Shown: positions 1 to 4,849 of the stretch, in pieces | Numbering within the stretch: position 1 is the first letter of the stretch | Layout of the letters: the number at the start of each line of letters is the position of its first letter | DNA from: Patescibacteria group bacterium | GTDB lineage: Bacteria > Patescibacteriota > Microgenomatia > UBA1400 > MFAQ01 | Direction: 5' to 3' | Length of the DNA stretch: 11,920 bases | Assembly: GCA_018819325.1 (NCBI GenBank) | Contig: JAHJQJ010000036.1 | Coordinates: forward strand, 1 to 11,920 | Translations under genes and position numbers: made by a program | The notes under the pieces: model-generated | Database searches by the model: none | Told to the model about the DNA's origin: nothing | Seen by the model: the letters and a program-made list of their open reading frames with translations, nothing else

Positions 1-98
1 AATACCAATTACCTGGAGAAGAGGTCAAAACAAAAACTCTACTTAAGATGGATGAAGAACAAAAACTACTCTATGACGTTATCCACAATCGTGCCTAA
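1..98 (+). CDS. C-terminal end of an unidentified protein (5' end outside window)
   Basis: Reading from base 3, an open frame gives 31 codons before TAA at 96-98, ending in residues DEEQKLLYDVIHNRA. The composition is ordinary and protein-like: an acidic turn followed by a helix of the L-x-x-x-E-x-x-L-L-x-x-I type. Such an ending is seen in winged-helix C-termini, but 31 residues are too few to name a family. The stop codon overlaps by two bases with the stop codon of the convergent gene at 95-439, so the two genes meet with no spacer. It could also be a chance open frame, because only 98 bases are visible. Confidence 0.5.
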   Translation, partial: YQLPGEEVKTKTLLKMDEEQKLLYDVIHNRA

Positions 99-439
99 CT
101 TCTAAACTTCAAGGGTGTCCCATTGCGGAAGACAGGAGATTTTATTCTCTTTTTTCTCCCCGCATCAGACAATCTCTTACCCGATGAATACTTATCCGAT
201 TTCAGTTCCGCCACATGTTTTAATTGGACCTGAGTCTCTTTACTCTGTTTATCTTTTGCCTTCCTTTCTGGTGAATTTTCCTCCCACAACTTCTCATCCA
301 TTATTTTACATACTTCCGCCATCTGTTTAGTCCGGTCCATCCTTAATTCCTGCTCCAACCTACCTCGCTCGCTCAAGGCCTCTGTCATTGTGCCTGGCTC
401 AACTTGTGGTTCTTGTGGTTGTGGTTGTGTTCCCTCCAT
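95..439 (-). CDS. Small highly charged hypothetical protein
   Basis: This 114-residue protein is not recognised. Residues 1-16 are rich in Gln and Pro (a QPQPQEPQ stretch). Residues 20-75 are strongly charged and would form a long amphipathic helix or coiled coil. Residues 84-105 are basic (GKR, GRKKRIK). There is no signal peptide, membrane segment or cysteine pair, so it is probably soluble, and the basic tail could bind nucleic acid. The gene begins 64 bases after the stop of the ART-like gene on the same strand, so they may be co-transcribed, although an extended -10 box lies just before this ATG. No function is proposed. The reading frame is plausible but not proven to be translated. Confidence 0.5.
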   Translation of the reverse strand: MEGTQPQPQEPQVEPGTMTEALSERGRLEQELRMDRTKQMAEVCKIMDEKLWEENSPERKAKDKQSKETQVQLKHVAELKSDKYSSGKRLSDAGRKKRIKSPVFRNGTPLKFRS

Positions 440-448
440 ATACCTTTA

Positions 449-457
449 TTTATACCA
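449..457 (-). promoter_or_regulatory. Extended -10 promoter element for the 114-aa gene
   Basis: On the minus strand the sequence reads TGGTATAAA, a TGn-TATAAA extended -10 box, nine bases before the ATG at 439. No good -35 hexamer is visible at 16-18 bases. Transcription starting about seven bases downstream would leave only two or three untranslated bases. An AAAGG lies between the box and the ATG, but it would then be at or upstream of the transcript start. Confidence 0.4.
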
Positions 458-503
458 TAAAAATCCGCAAACTAGCATTTCCCCAATAATTTATCACCCA
501 AAA

Positions 504-1169
504 TCAATCAAAAGGCTCAATACCCATCTTTGCATATTCATCATGTAAATATTTGTAATTTTTGGGCTTTGTATTTCGATCCCCTAAAAGAGATGAAAGC
601 AAACTTTTTAAACTAGATCGTGGGGGGTGCTCTGGATCCGCCAGCCTTCCATTTCTAATTAGCAATCTAGCTTCGGCCACATCCTCAGGATTGGGCACCT
701 GTATCTCACCCTCTTTGGTCGAATCTTTAACTCGATAAATTTTATCTTCAGGAATATCAATAACAACAATATCTCCCCATTGAGCATAATCAAGCGCAAC
801 ATTGGGATCTTCAATCCAGTATTGATTATCTAAAACCTTATCTGAATCCCAAGGCCACTGAACACCCCTAAATATTCTAGCATGTCCCTTTGGAATATTT
901 TTATCAAGACCTACAAACCTAATCATCTCGCTAAATGTATCAGCGGTTTGCTTATGAATACTAGACCACGTATAAAGTTGCTCTACGTATTTATCATTCT
1001 CTCTATCCTTTCCGTGAAAATATTGAGATTTCGCAAGCTTGTGGAATTCTTTTCGATCTTGCTTCAGTATACGTTTAAATTTTTCATCCAGAAATTTACG
1101 AGTTTCACTCTTTTCATCTCTTTCTTGATCACTATACTCCTCTGGAATACCCTCACCGATTTCACTCAT
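504..1169 (-). CDS. Putative ADP-ribosyltransferase-fold protein
   Basis: This is a 221-residue soluble protein with no signal peptide or TM segment. Residues 1-90 are charged and helical. The middle resembles the R-S-E class of ADP-ribosyltransferases: RIFRG at 98-102 (candidate NAD-binding Arg101), then YWIEDPNVALDYA at 117-129 where the family has a beta-strand followed by a d-x-x-x-A-x-x-Y/F-A helix. Next come a VVIDIP strand (135-140) and EGEIQVP at 153-159, which would supply the ExE catalytic pair (Glu153, Glu155) in the context usual for the family. The STS motif is not recognisable, which weakens the call. The C-terminus (175-221) is basic and Ser/Pro-rich. If correct, it would transfer ADP-ribose from NAD to a protein or nucleic acid, as toxins and phage effectors do. 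A non-catalytic relative is possible. The neighbouring 114-aa gene could be a partner. Confidence 0.4.
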   Translation of the reverse strand: MSEIGEGIPEEYSDQERDEKSETRKFLDEKFKRILKQDRKEFHKLAKSQYFHGKDRENDKYVEQLYTWSSIHKQTADTFSEMIRFVGLDKNIPKGHARIFRGVQWPWDSDKVLDNQYWIEDPNVALDYAQWGDIVVIDIPEDKIYRVKDSTKEGEIQVPNPEDVAEARLLIRNGRLADPEHPPRSSLKSLLSSLLGDRNTKPKNYKYLHDEYAKMGIEPFD

Positions 1170-1171
1170 AT

Positions 1172-1360
1172 TCTTATACTATCACAAATAACCAATGTTC
1201 TGCTGCATCTTTTACGCTGTCGCTGGAGCCAGACTCTTCGGGTTACTTTATCACCAATATCTCTCTGCCTCCCATGGAGATGGAGCTAGAAATTACAAGC
1301 ACCAACCGCTTTGGCAGAACCAGCAAAAAAACCATTCCCATCACCATCATCAGTCAATAA
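1172..1360 (+). pseudogene. C-terminal remnant of an Ig-like extracellular protein
   Basis: One plus-strand frame gives about 62 residues ending at TAA 1358-1360 with clear beta-sandwich character. It contains SFTLSLEPDSSGYFITNISL followed by EMELEITSTNRFGRTSKKTIPITI. This matches the end of bacterial Ig-like domains: d-x-d-G-x-F, then alternating strand residues, then a-t-n-x-x-G-x-x-s and a last I-x-I-x-I strand. There is no suitable upstream start, and the N-terminal side runs into the promoter and start of the opposite-strand ART-like gene. I therefore read it as the tail of a larger plus-strand surface protein whose front part was lost when the left region was inserted or rearranged. The other two frames here give poor proteins. 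The exact left edge is uncertain. Confidence 0.5.
1176..1184 (-). promoter_or_regulatory. Extended -10 promoter element for the ART-like gene
   Basis: The minus strand reads TGATAGTAT, a TGn-TAGTAT extended -10, six bases before the ATG at 1169. No Shine-Dalgarno sequence lies between. The spacing predicts transcription starting at or next to the start codon. The -35 region is not convincing. Confidence 0.4.
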
Positions 1361-1405
1361 ATTTGCGGTCTGGGGGCGTAGCTCTACTTTCTATACCAAC
1401 TTACA

Positions 1406-1419
1406 TGAACGATCGTTCA
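1406..1419. promoter_or_regulatory. 14-bp perfect palindrome, possible operator
   Basis: TGAACGATCGTTCA is a perfect 14-bp palindrome. Its TGAACG/CGTTCA half sites resemble operators bound by dimeric TetR-family regulators. It lies about 235 bases upstream of the divergent ART-like gene start and about 340 bases before the gene at 1760. No regulator gene is seen in the window, so the operator role is inference only. Confidence 0.3.
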
Positions 1420-1451
1420 CTTTATTTAGACCCCTGTCATTCTTCGTCCCT

Positions 1452-1553
1452 GTCATTCTGCCAGAGTCCCGCTCAGCGGGAGCTTGTCTAGAATTGATTC
1501 TGGATGCGTTCGAAGACTCACTTACTCCTCCAAAGGCGGACAGGCAGAATGAC
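1452..1553. repeat. 102-bp REP-like element with 11-bp inverted ends
   Basis: GTCATTCTGCC (1452-1462) is matched by its exact reverse complement GGCAGAATGAC (1543-1553). Just inside the left end is a second hairpin, TCCCGCT-C-AGCGGGA (1467-1481). The left end is preceded by another GTCATTCT (1436-1443), suggesting nested or repeated insertion. The terminal GTCATTC...GAATGAC and the AGAGTCCCGCT core are characteristic of short dispersed intergenic repeats in many bacterial genomes, including CPR. Confidence 0.65.
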
Positions 1554-1563
1554 GAAAGAAGTT

Positions 1564-1618
1564 GTCATCCCGATTGGAGTCCCGACCCTGCGGTCGAAGA
1601 CGGAATAGAGGGATCCCT
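1564..1618. repeat. REP-like element, GTCATCCCGA...GGGATCCC type
   Basis: The element starts GTCATCCCGA and ends GAGGGATCCC, pairing ATCCC with GGGAT. An inner hairpin GACC-CTGC-GGTC lies at 1584-1595. It shares its ends with the copy at 8276-8304 and, less closely, with the copy inside the gene at 4846-6951. Confidence 0.6.
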
Positions 1619-1701
1619 GTCAACTGATAATTTTACAATGAAGTAGTTATGTGGTTTATTGATAGGCTTTACTGTTGACCCAGCCAAAAGCTTCGCATTT
1701 A

Positions 1702-1718
1702 GGCGGGCAGGCGGGAAT
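1702..1718. repeat. Degenerate repeat fragment
   Basis: GGCGGGCAGGCGGGAAT resembles the right part of the 102-bp element (GGCGGACAGGCAGAAT at 1535-1550), with two substitutions and one extra base. It is probably a decayed copy end. Confidence 0.35.
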
Positions 1719-1724
1719 CTGCTA

Positions 1725-1753
1725 TTGCAATACTGCGACTAAAATAGCATACT
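1725..1753 (+). promoter_or_regulatory. Possible promoter for the gene at 1760
   Basis: TTGCAA (1725-1730) and CATACT (1748-1753) are separated by 17 bases and match the sigma70 consensus at four of six positions each. The -10 hexamer ends six bases before the ATG at 1760, and no Shine-Dalgarno sequence is present, so a leaderless transcript is expected if this promoter is real. Confidence 0.3.
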
Positions 1754-1759
1754 TAAGTT

Positions 1760-2062
1760 ATGTCACTGCCACAGACTATCTCTATTATTTCTACTTCTTT
1801 GCTTACAGTCACTGCTGTCATCATTGGTATCCAATTAATCCTTATTCTAAAGGAACTCCGCCACTCTTTGCTAAAATTTAACAAGGTTTTAGACACGGCT
1901 GAAAGTAGTTTACAAAGATTATCTCAACCAGCCACGGCTATCGCTGGTATTCTTGAGGGGTTCAAGCAGTCTAGCACTCTTGTTCAAACCATTACCGGTT
2001 TTCTAAATCGCAATCGTTCTAAAACGCCGCCCGTAGACATTCCAAACTATGACACAATTTGA
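1760..2062 (+). CDS. Small single-TM membrane protein
   Basis: The product has 100 residues. Residues 6-30 form one hydrophobic membrane segment (SIISTSLLTVTAVIIGIQLILIL), followed by a basic residue-containing stretch and an amphipathic helix at about 33-80. This layout resembles DUF948-type small membrane proteins and the CPR habit of pairing such a protein with a YtxH-like gene. No enzymatic motif is present. The last 14 bases overlap the next gene (shared ATGACACAATTTGA), so translation of the two is probably coupled and the proteins may act together at the membrane. No Shine-Dalgarno sequence precedes the ATG. The function is unknown, and the family assignment is by architecture only. 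Confidence 0.65.
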   Translation: MSLPQTISIISTSLLTVTAVIIGIQLILILKELRHSLLKFNKVLDTAESSLQRLSQPATAIAGILEGFKQSSTLVQTITGFLNRNRSKTPPVDIPNYDTI

Positions 2063-2336
2063 TCATCCAAAGCCAGTTCTAGATAATTCATTTTCAGCCT
2101 TTATAGCAGGTTTAACCGTTGGTATAGCTGGAGCCTTACTTTTGGGTACAGAAGAAGGCAAAAAAATAACCAAAAAAGCCTTGGACTCTATTCCAGAAGA
2201 CCTAACCAAATTATTTGCCCCAAAAACCACTGACGAACCATCTCCACCACAAGTAATTCCTGAACCACCGCCTCCCCCACCACCTCTACCAGCTAAACCC
2301 TTTCATAAACCTTCTCCTACTTTTTTTTCTTCATAA
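2049..2336 (+). CDS. YtxH-like membrane protein with proline-rich tail
   Basis: The product has 95 residues. Residues 15-45 carry the YtxH signature: a glycine-rich membrane helix (FIAGLTVGIAGALLLG) followed by TEEGKKITKKALD, corresponding to the family's G-A-x-x-G-L-L-x-A-P-x-x-G-K-E pattern. Residues 60-90 are proline-rich, including seven consecutive prolines, and likely form an extended linker. YtxH proteins are small envelope or stress-associated proteins of unclear biochemistry. The gene overlaps the preceding small-TM gene by 14 bases. It ends five bases before the left repeat of the RAYT element, and the tail-coding DNA includes a T8 run near the stop. Confidence 0.7.
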   Translation: MTQFDHPKPVLDNSFSAFIAGLTVGIAGALLLGTEEGKKITKKALDSIPEDLTKLFAPKTTDEPSPPQVIPEPPPPPPPLPAKPFHKPSPTFFSS

Positions 2337-2341
2337 TCAGA

Positions 2342-2366
2342 ATCACACCTCTAAGGTGTGATTATT
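2342..2366 (+). repeat. Left inverted repeat (hairpin) of the RAYT element
   Basis: With base 2341 included, the repeat forms AATCACACCT-CTA-AGGTGTGATT, a perfect 10-bp stem with a 3-base loop, and extends to ATTATT at its right edge. It lies five bases after the YtxH-like stop codon and could also act as a transcript-end hairpin, though no T-run follows it. Confidence 0.85.
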
Positions 2367-2367
2367 G

Positions 2368-2373
2368 TATAGT
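2368..2373 (+). promoter_or_regulatory. Possible -10 box of the RAYT gene
   Basis: TATAGT sits seven bases before the ATG at 2381, immediately after the left hairpin. No Shine-Dalgarno sequence is present. The hairpin occupies the spacer and -35 region, so its occupancy by the transposase could control transcription (inference). Confidence 0.3.
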
Positions 2374-2380
2374 TAATCTT

Positions 2381-3049
2381 ATGCCAGGACGAAAGACTCC
2401 TTTAATCACAGGCCAGTATTACCACGTTTTCAATAAAGGGATAAATGGGCAAAATATCTTTCTCGACCAAAAACATTATCAAAGGATGATTGATAGTTTG
2501 TGGCTATATCGTTATCTATCACCACCGCTTAGAATGTCATACTTACAGAGACTAACTGAGAAGAAAAGGACAGATATAAAACAGTCTATAAAAGGCGAAG
2601 CTAAGCACGTCCATGTTGTTAGTTATTGCTTAATGCCTAATCATTTTCACATTCTCATTAAGCAGGTTTTAGATAAAGGAGTTTCCATTTTTATGAGCAA
2701 TCTTCAAAATAGTTACACCAGATATTTCAATACTCAACAAAAAAGAATTGGACCAATATTTTTAGGTAAATTTAAAGCGGTATTAATTGAGTCCGAGGAG
2801 CAACTTCTTCACACTTCAAGATATATTCATTTAAATCCTTTCTCTGCATCCATTGTGAAGAATATACATGAACTAAGGTCATATTCGCGGTCTTCTCTAC
2901 AAGAGTATATTGCAAATAAACAGTATCTTTGCAATATAAAGATACTGTTTGACCTTATTGGATCCCCAAAAAAACATTGGCAGTTTATCTCTAGTCAAGC
3001 TGATTATCAGAGAAAATTGGCACAAAACAAACACCTCAGTATTGAATGA
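2381..3049 (+). CDS. REP-associated tyrosine transposase (RAYT, Y1/HUH family)
   Basis: The 222-residue protein is an HUH single-strand DNA nuclease-transposase. The N-terminus has the RAYT-type start (GQYYHVFNKG, 11-20). The metal-binding HUH motif is LMPNHFHILI, with His88 and His90. The SRYIHLNP motif carries the catalytic Tyr148, equivalent by position to Tyr115 of E. coli TnpA-REP (also YIxINP). Between them lies the conserved stretch SYTRYFN...RIGPIFLGKFK (111-132). The family cleaves and joins single-stranded REP hairpins. The gene is intact and flanked by inverted 25-bp hairpins, which are its probable substrates. The C-terminal 50 residues lie outside the core, and their DNA contains two overlapping perfect stem-loops. 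The stop codon TGA shares its last base with the right repeat. Confidence 0.9.
   Translation: MPGRKTPLITGQYYHVFNKGINGQNIFLDQKHYQRMIDSLWLYRYLSPPLRMSYLQRLTEKKRTDIKQSIKGEAKHVHVVSYCLMPNHFHILIKQVLDKGVSIFMSNLQNSYTRYFNTQQKRIGPIFLGKFKAVLIESEEQLLHTSRYIHLNPFSASIVKNIHELRSYSRSSLQEYIANKQYLCNIKILFDLIGSPKKHWQFISSQADYQRKLAQNKHLSIE
2906..2950 (+). other. Two mutually exclusive perfect stem-loops inside the RAYT gene
   Basis: Stem A pairs TATATTGCAAA (2906-2916) with TTTGCAATATA (2928-2938), with an 11-base loop. Stem B pairs AAACAGTATCTTT (2918-2930) with AAAGATACTGTTT (2938-2950), with a 7-base loop. Bases 2928-2930 and 2938 belong to both stems and each 5' arm lies in or beside the other hairpin's loop, so only one can form fully. 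Both stems are perfect, which is far beyond ordinary coding sequence. Confidence 0.8.
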
Positions 3050-3073
3050 ATAATCACACCTTAGAGGTGTGAT
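3049..3073 (-). repeat. Right inverted repeat (hairpin) of the RAYT element
   Basis: This is the exact reverse complement of 2342-2366 and folds as AATCACACCT-TAG-AGGTGTGAT. A T7 run begins seven bases after it (3081-3087), so it may double as an imperfect intrinsic terminator for the RAYT transcript ahead of the alaS promoter. Confidence 0.85.
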
Positions 3074-3093
3074 GTTACTCTTTTTTTCTAGCT

Positions 3094-3115
3094 AGGCTAT
3101 AATTAGGCTATAATT
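3094..3115 (+). promoter_or_regulatory. alaS: Duplicated -10 box upstream of alaS
   Basis: The 11-mer AGGCTATAATT occurs twice in perfect tandem (3094-3104 and 3105-3115), giving two consensus TATAAT boxes at 3098-3103 and 3109-3114, one helical turn apart. The second ends ten bases before the alaS ATG. No good -35 hexamer is visible; a T7 tract (3081-3087) lies upstream. Starts from the two boxes would yield leaders of about 15 and 4 bases. Confidence 0.7.
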
Positions 3116-3124
3116 GATTTTGTT

Positions 3125-4849
3125 ATGACAATGACAGCTGATCAATTGCGCCAAAAGTATCTAGACTTCTTTGTTTCCAAGGGTCACAAGATTATTCCAC
3201 CAGCTCCCTTAATTCCAGAAAATGATCCCACCACTCTTTTTACTTCTTCTGGCATGCAGCCACTTATTCCTTATCTTAAGGGCAAACCTCATCCTATGGG
3301 TAATCGTTTGGTTAACTCTCAACCTTGTTTTAGAGCTGAAGATATTGAAGAAGTTGGCAACAATCGGCATACCACCTTTTTTGACATGCTTGGTAACTGG
3401 TCATTGGGGGACTATTTTAAAACGGAACAACTAACCTGGATTTGGGAATTCTTCACCAGGGAACTAAACCTCCCTAGGGAGAAACTTCACGTTACCCTTT
3501 TTGAGGGCAATAAAGACGTTCCCAAAGACGGAGAGTCTTTTAAAATCTGGCAAGATATTGGTGTTCCAAAGGACCATATTCATTTTTACGACGCTACTAA
3601 GAACTGGTGGTCTAGATCTGGTACCCCAGAAAATATGCCACCGGGTGAAATTGGTGGCCCTGACTCAGAAATATTTTTTGAATTTACCCAAATCAAACAC
3701 AACTCTAAATTTGGTAAAAAATGTCATGTTAACTGTGACTGTGGTCGTTTTGTAGAAATTGGTAACTCTGTTTTTATGCAGTACGAGAAACAAGAAGATG
3801 GTACATTTAAACCACTACCTAAACAGAACGTTGATTTTGGTGGCGGTTTAGAGCGCTTGACCCAAGCCGTTCAAAACTCACCTGACATGTTTCAAATCGA
3901 TATTTTTAAACCCCTAATTCAATTAATTGAACAGGTCACGGGGCAAAAATATCAAGGCGAGAATCGGGCTCCAATGAGGATCATGGCCGATCATCTTAGG
4001 GCTGCCAAGGCCATGATTGAGGGTGATCTTGTGCCTTCAAACAAACAACAAGGTTACGTTCTTCGTCGCTTAATCCGCCGCTCTGCAGTTAAGTTCAGAC
4101 AGCTAACCGGCAAGCTTGACCCAAACAGTTTCAGTGGGCTCGTAGACGAACCAGTAATTGTTGAAGAAATAAATAAGTTTCAAAAATCATTAACCAAGGG
4201 GCTTAACCTAATTGAAAAAACCGATGCAAAAAAAATTAACGCTCAGTTTGCCTTTGATCTTTTTCAGACTCACGGATTTCCTTTTGAGATCACTCAGGAA
4301 ATATTATCCGAAAAAGGTTTAAAGTTAGACGAGAAAGCTTTTGTTAAGATTAAAGAAAAACATCAGCAAAAATCTAGAACTGCTTCTGCAGGTATGTTCA
4401 AGGGAGGACTGTCTGACCATTCAGAGACCACCACAAAATACCACACCGCCACTCACTTACTTCATCAAGCGATGCGTGACGTTTTGGGCAACCACGTACA
4501 ACAGTCTGGCTCTAACATTACCGTGGAAAGGTTAAGGTTTGATTTTGCTCACAACAAAGCATTGACGGAAAAAGAAATACTTAAAATCGAAAAAATAATT
4601 AAGCAAAAAATTGAAGAGGATTTGCTTGTTACTCAAAAGGAAATGCCATACCAAGAGGCTATTGACTCTGGAGTGTTGGCTTTTTTTAAACAAAAATACC
4701 CCGACCAAGTAACCGTTTACTCTATTGGAGAATACTCTAAAGAACTGTGTGGCGGTCCCCACGTAACAAGTACTGGCAAAATTGGTAAGATTAAGATAGA
4801 TAAACAAAAGGCTTTAGGTCAAGGCCTTAGACGACTTTACTTGAAATGA
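3125..4849 (+). CDS. alaS: Alanyl-tRNA synthetase, compact form
   Basis: This cytosolic enzyme charges tRNA-Ala. The class II catalytic core is intact: RAEDIEEVGNNRHTTFFDMLGNWSLGDYF (split as 70-79 and 80-98, motif 2), GPDSEIFFE at 178-186, and the motif 3 DFGGGLERL near 238-246. MADHLRA near 288 begins the tRNA-recognition helices. The editing domain has all four zinc ligands: His440 and His444 (HTATH) and Cys542 and His546 (CGGPH). At 574 residues it is about 300 shorter than E. coli AlaRS. It lacks the beta-barrel carrying TPFYAESGGQ between the helical and editing domains; the chain runs straight from SRTASAGMFKGGLSDHSETT into HTATH. It also ends after GQGLRRLYLK, with no C-Ala domain. 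This compact layout is, from memory, common in CPR bacteria, so it is probably functional and not a broken gene. First gene of a four-gene operon; overlaps the next by ATGA. Confidence 0.97.
   Translation: MTMTADQLRQKYLDFFVSKGHKIIPPAPLIPENDPTTLFTSSGMQPLIPYLKGKPHPMGNRLVNSQPCFRAEDIEEVGNNRHTTFFDMLGNWSLGDYFKTEQLTWIWEFFTRELNLPREKLHVTLFEGNKDVPKDGESFKIWQDIGVPKDHIHFYDATKNWWSRSGTPENMPPGEIGGPDSEIFFEFTQIKHNSKFGKKCHVNCDCGRFVEIGNSVFMQYEKQEDGTFKPLPKQNVDFGGGLERLTQAVQNSPDMFQIDIFKPLIQLIEQVTGQKYQGENRAPMRIMADHLRAAKAMIEGDLVPSNKQQGYVLRRLIRRSAVKFRQLTGKLDPNSFSGLVDEPVIVEEINKFQKSLTKGLNLIEKTDAKKINAQFAFDLFQTHGFPFEITQEILSEKGLKLDEKAFVKIKEKHQQKSRTASAGMFKGGLSDHSETTTKYHTATHLLHQAMRDVLGNHVQQSGSNITVERLRFDFAHNKALTEKEILKIEKIIKQKIEEDLLVTQKEMPYQEAIDSGVLAFFKQKYPDQVTVYSIGEYSKELCGGPHVTSTGKIGKIKIDKQKALGQGLRRLYLK

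Larger units (their letters stand above)
1361..1724. other. Gene-free stretch of about 360 bases, mostly repeats
   Basis: No convincing gene lies here; open frames of 98 and 111 codons have no family resemblance and translate the repeats. The stretch holds a 14-bp palindrome (1406-1419), a 102-bp element with 11-bp inverted ends (1452-1553), a GTCATCCCGA...GGGATCCC element (1564-1618) and a relic (1702-1718). No tRNA, rRNA or CRISPR pattern is seen. Confidence 0.6.
2342..3073 (+). mobile_element. RAYT element bracketed by inverted hairpin repeats
   Basis: A single transposase gene lies between two 25-bp repeats that are exact reverse complements (2342-2366 and 3049-3073), each itself a hairpin. 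The unit sits between the YtxH-like gene and alaS. RAYTs are domesticated relatives of IS200/IS605 transposases associated with REP sequences; this arrangement is a REP-RAYT-inverted-REP unit. No target-site duplication is evident. Confidence 0.75.

Noticed and set aside
882..1289. 135-codon plus-strand frame opposite the ART-like gene
   Set aside because: It is the antisense of a better protein; its hydrophobic Phe/Leu-rich translation is what the complement of charged Lys/Glu codons gives.
1195..1646. Open frames of 98 and 111 codons on the plus strand (1195-1491 and 1311-1646), one with an HSHHHHQ stretch
   Set aside because: Their translations look random, shift into repeat-coded sequence (LSFCQSPAQRELV), and overlap the much more protein-like third frame of the Ig-like remnant. 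The His run comes from CATCACCAT-type DNA, not a metal site.
2341..2363. Left RAYT hairpin as an intrinsic terminator of the YtxH-like gene
   Set aside because: The stem is perfect but no T-run follows it on the plus strand; the exact mirror copy at 3049-3073 explains it better as a transposase repeat.
4532..4807. 91-codon minus-strand frame inside alaS
   Set aside because: It is the antisense of a conserved editing-domain region of alaS; the Phe/Leu-rich translation is a codon shadow.
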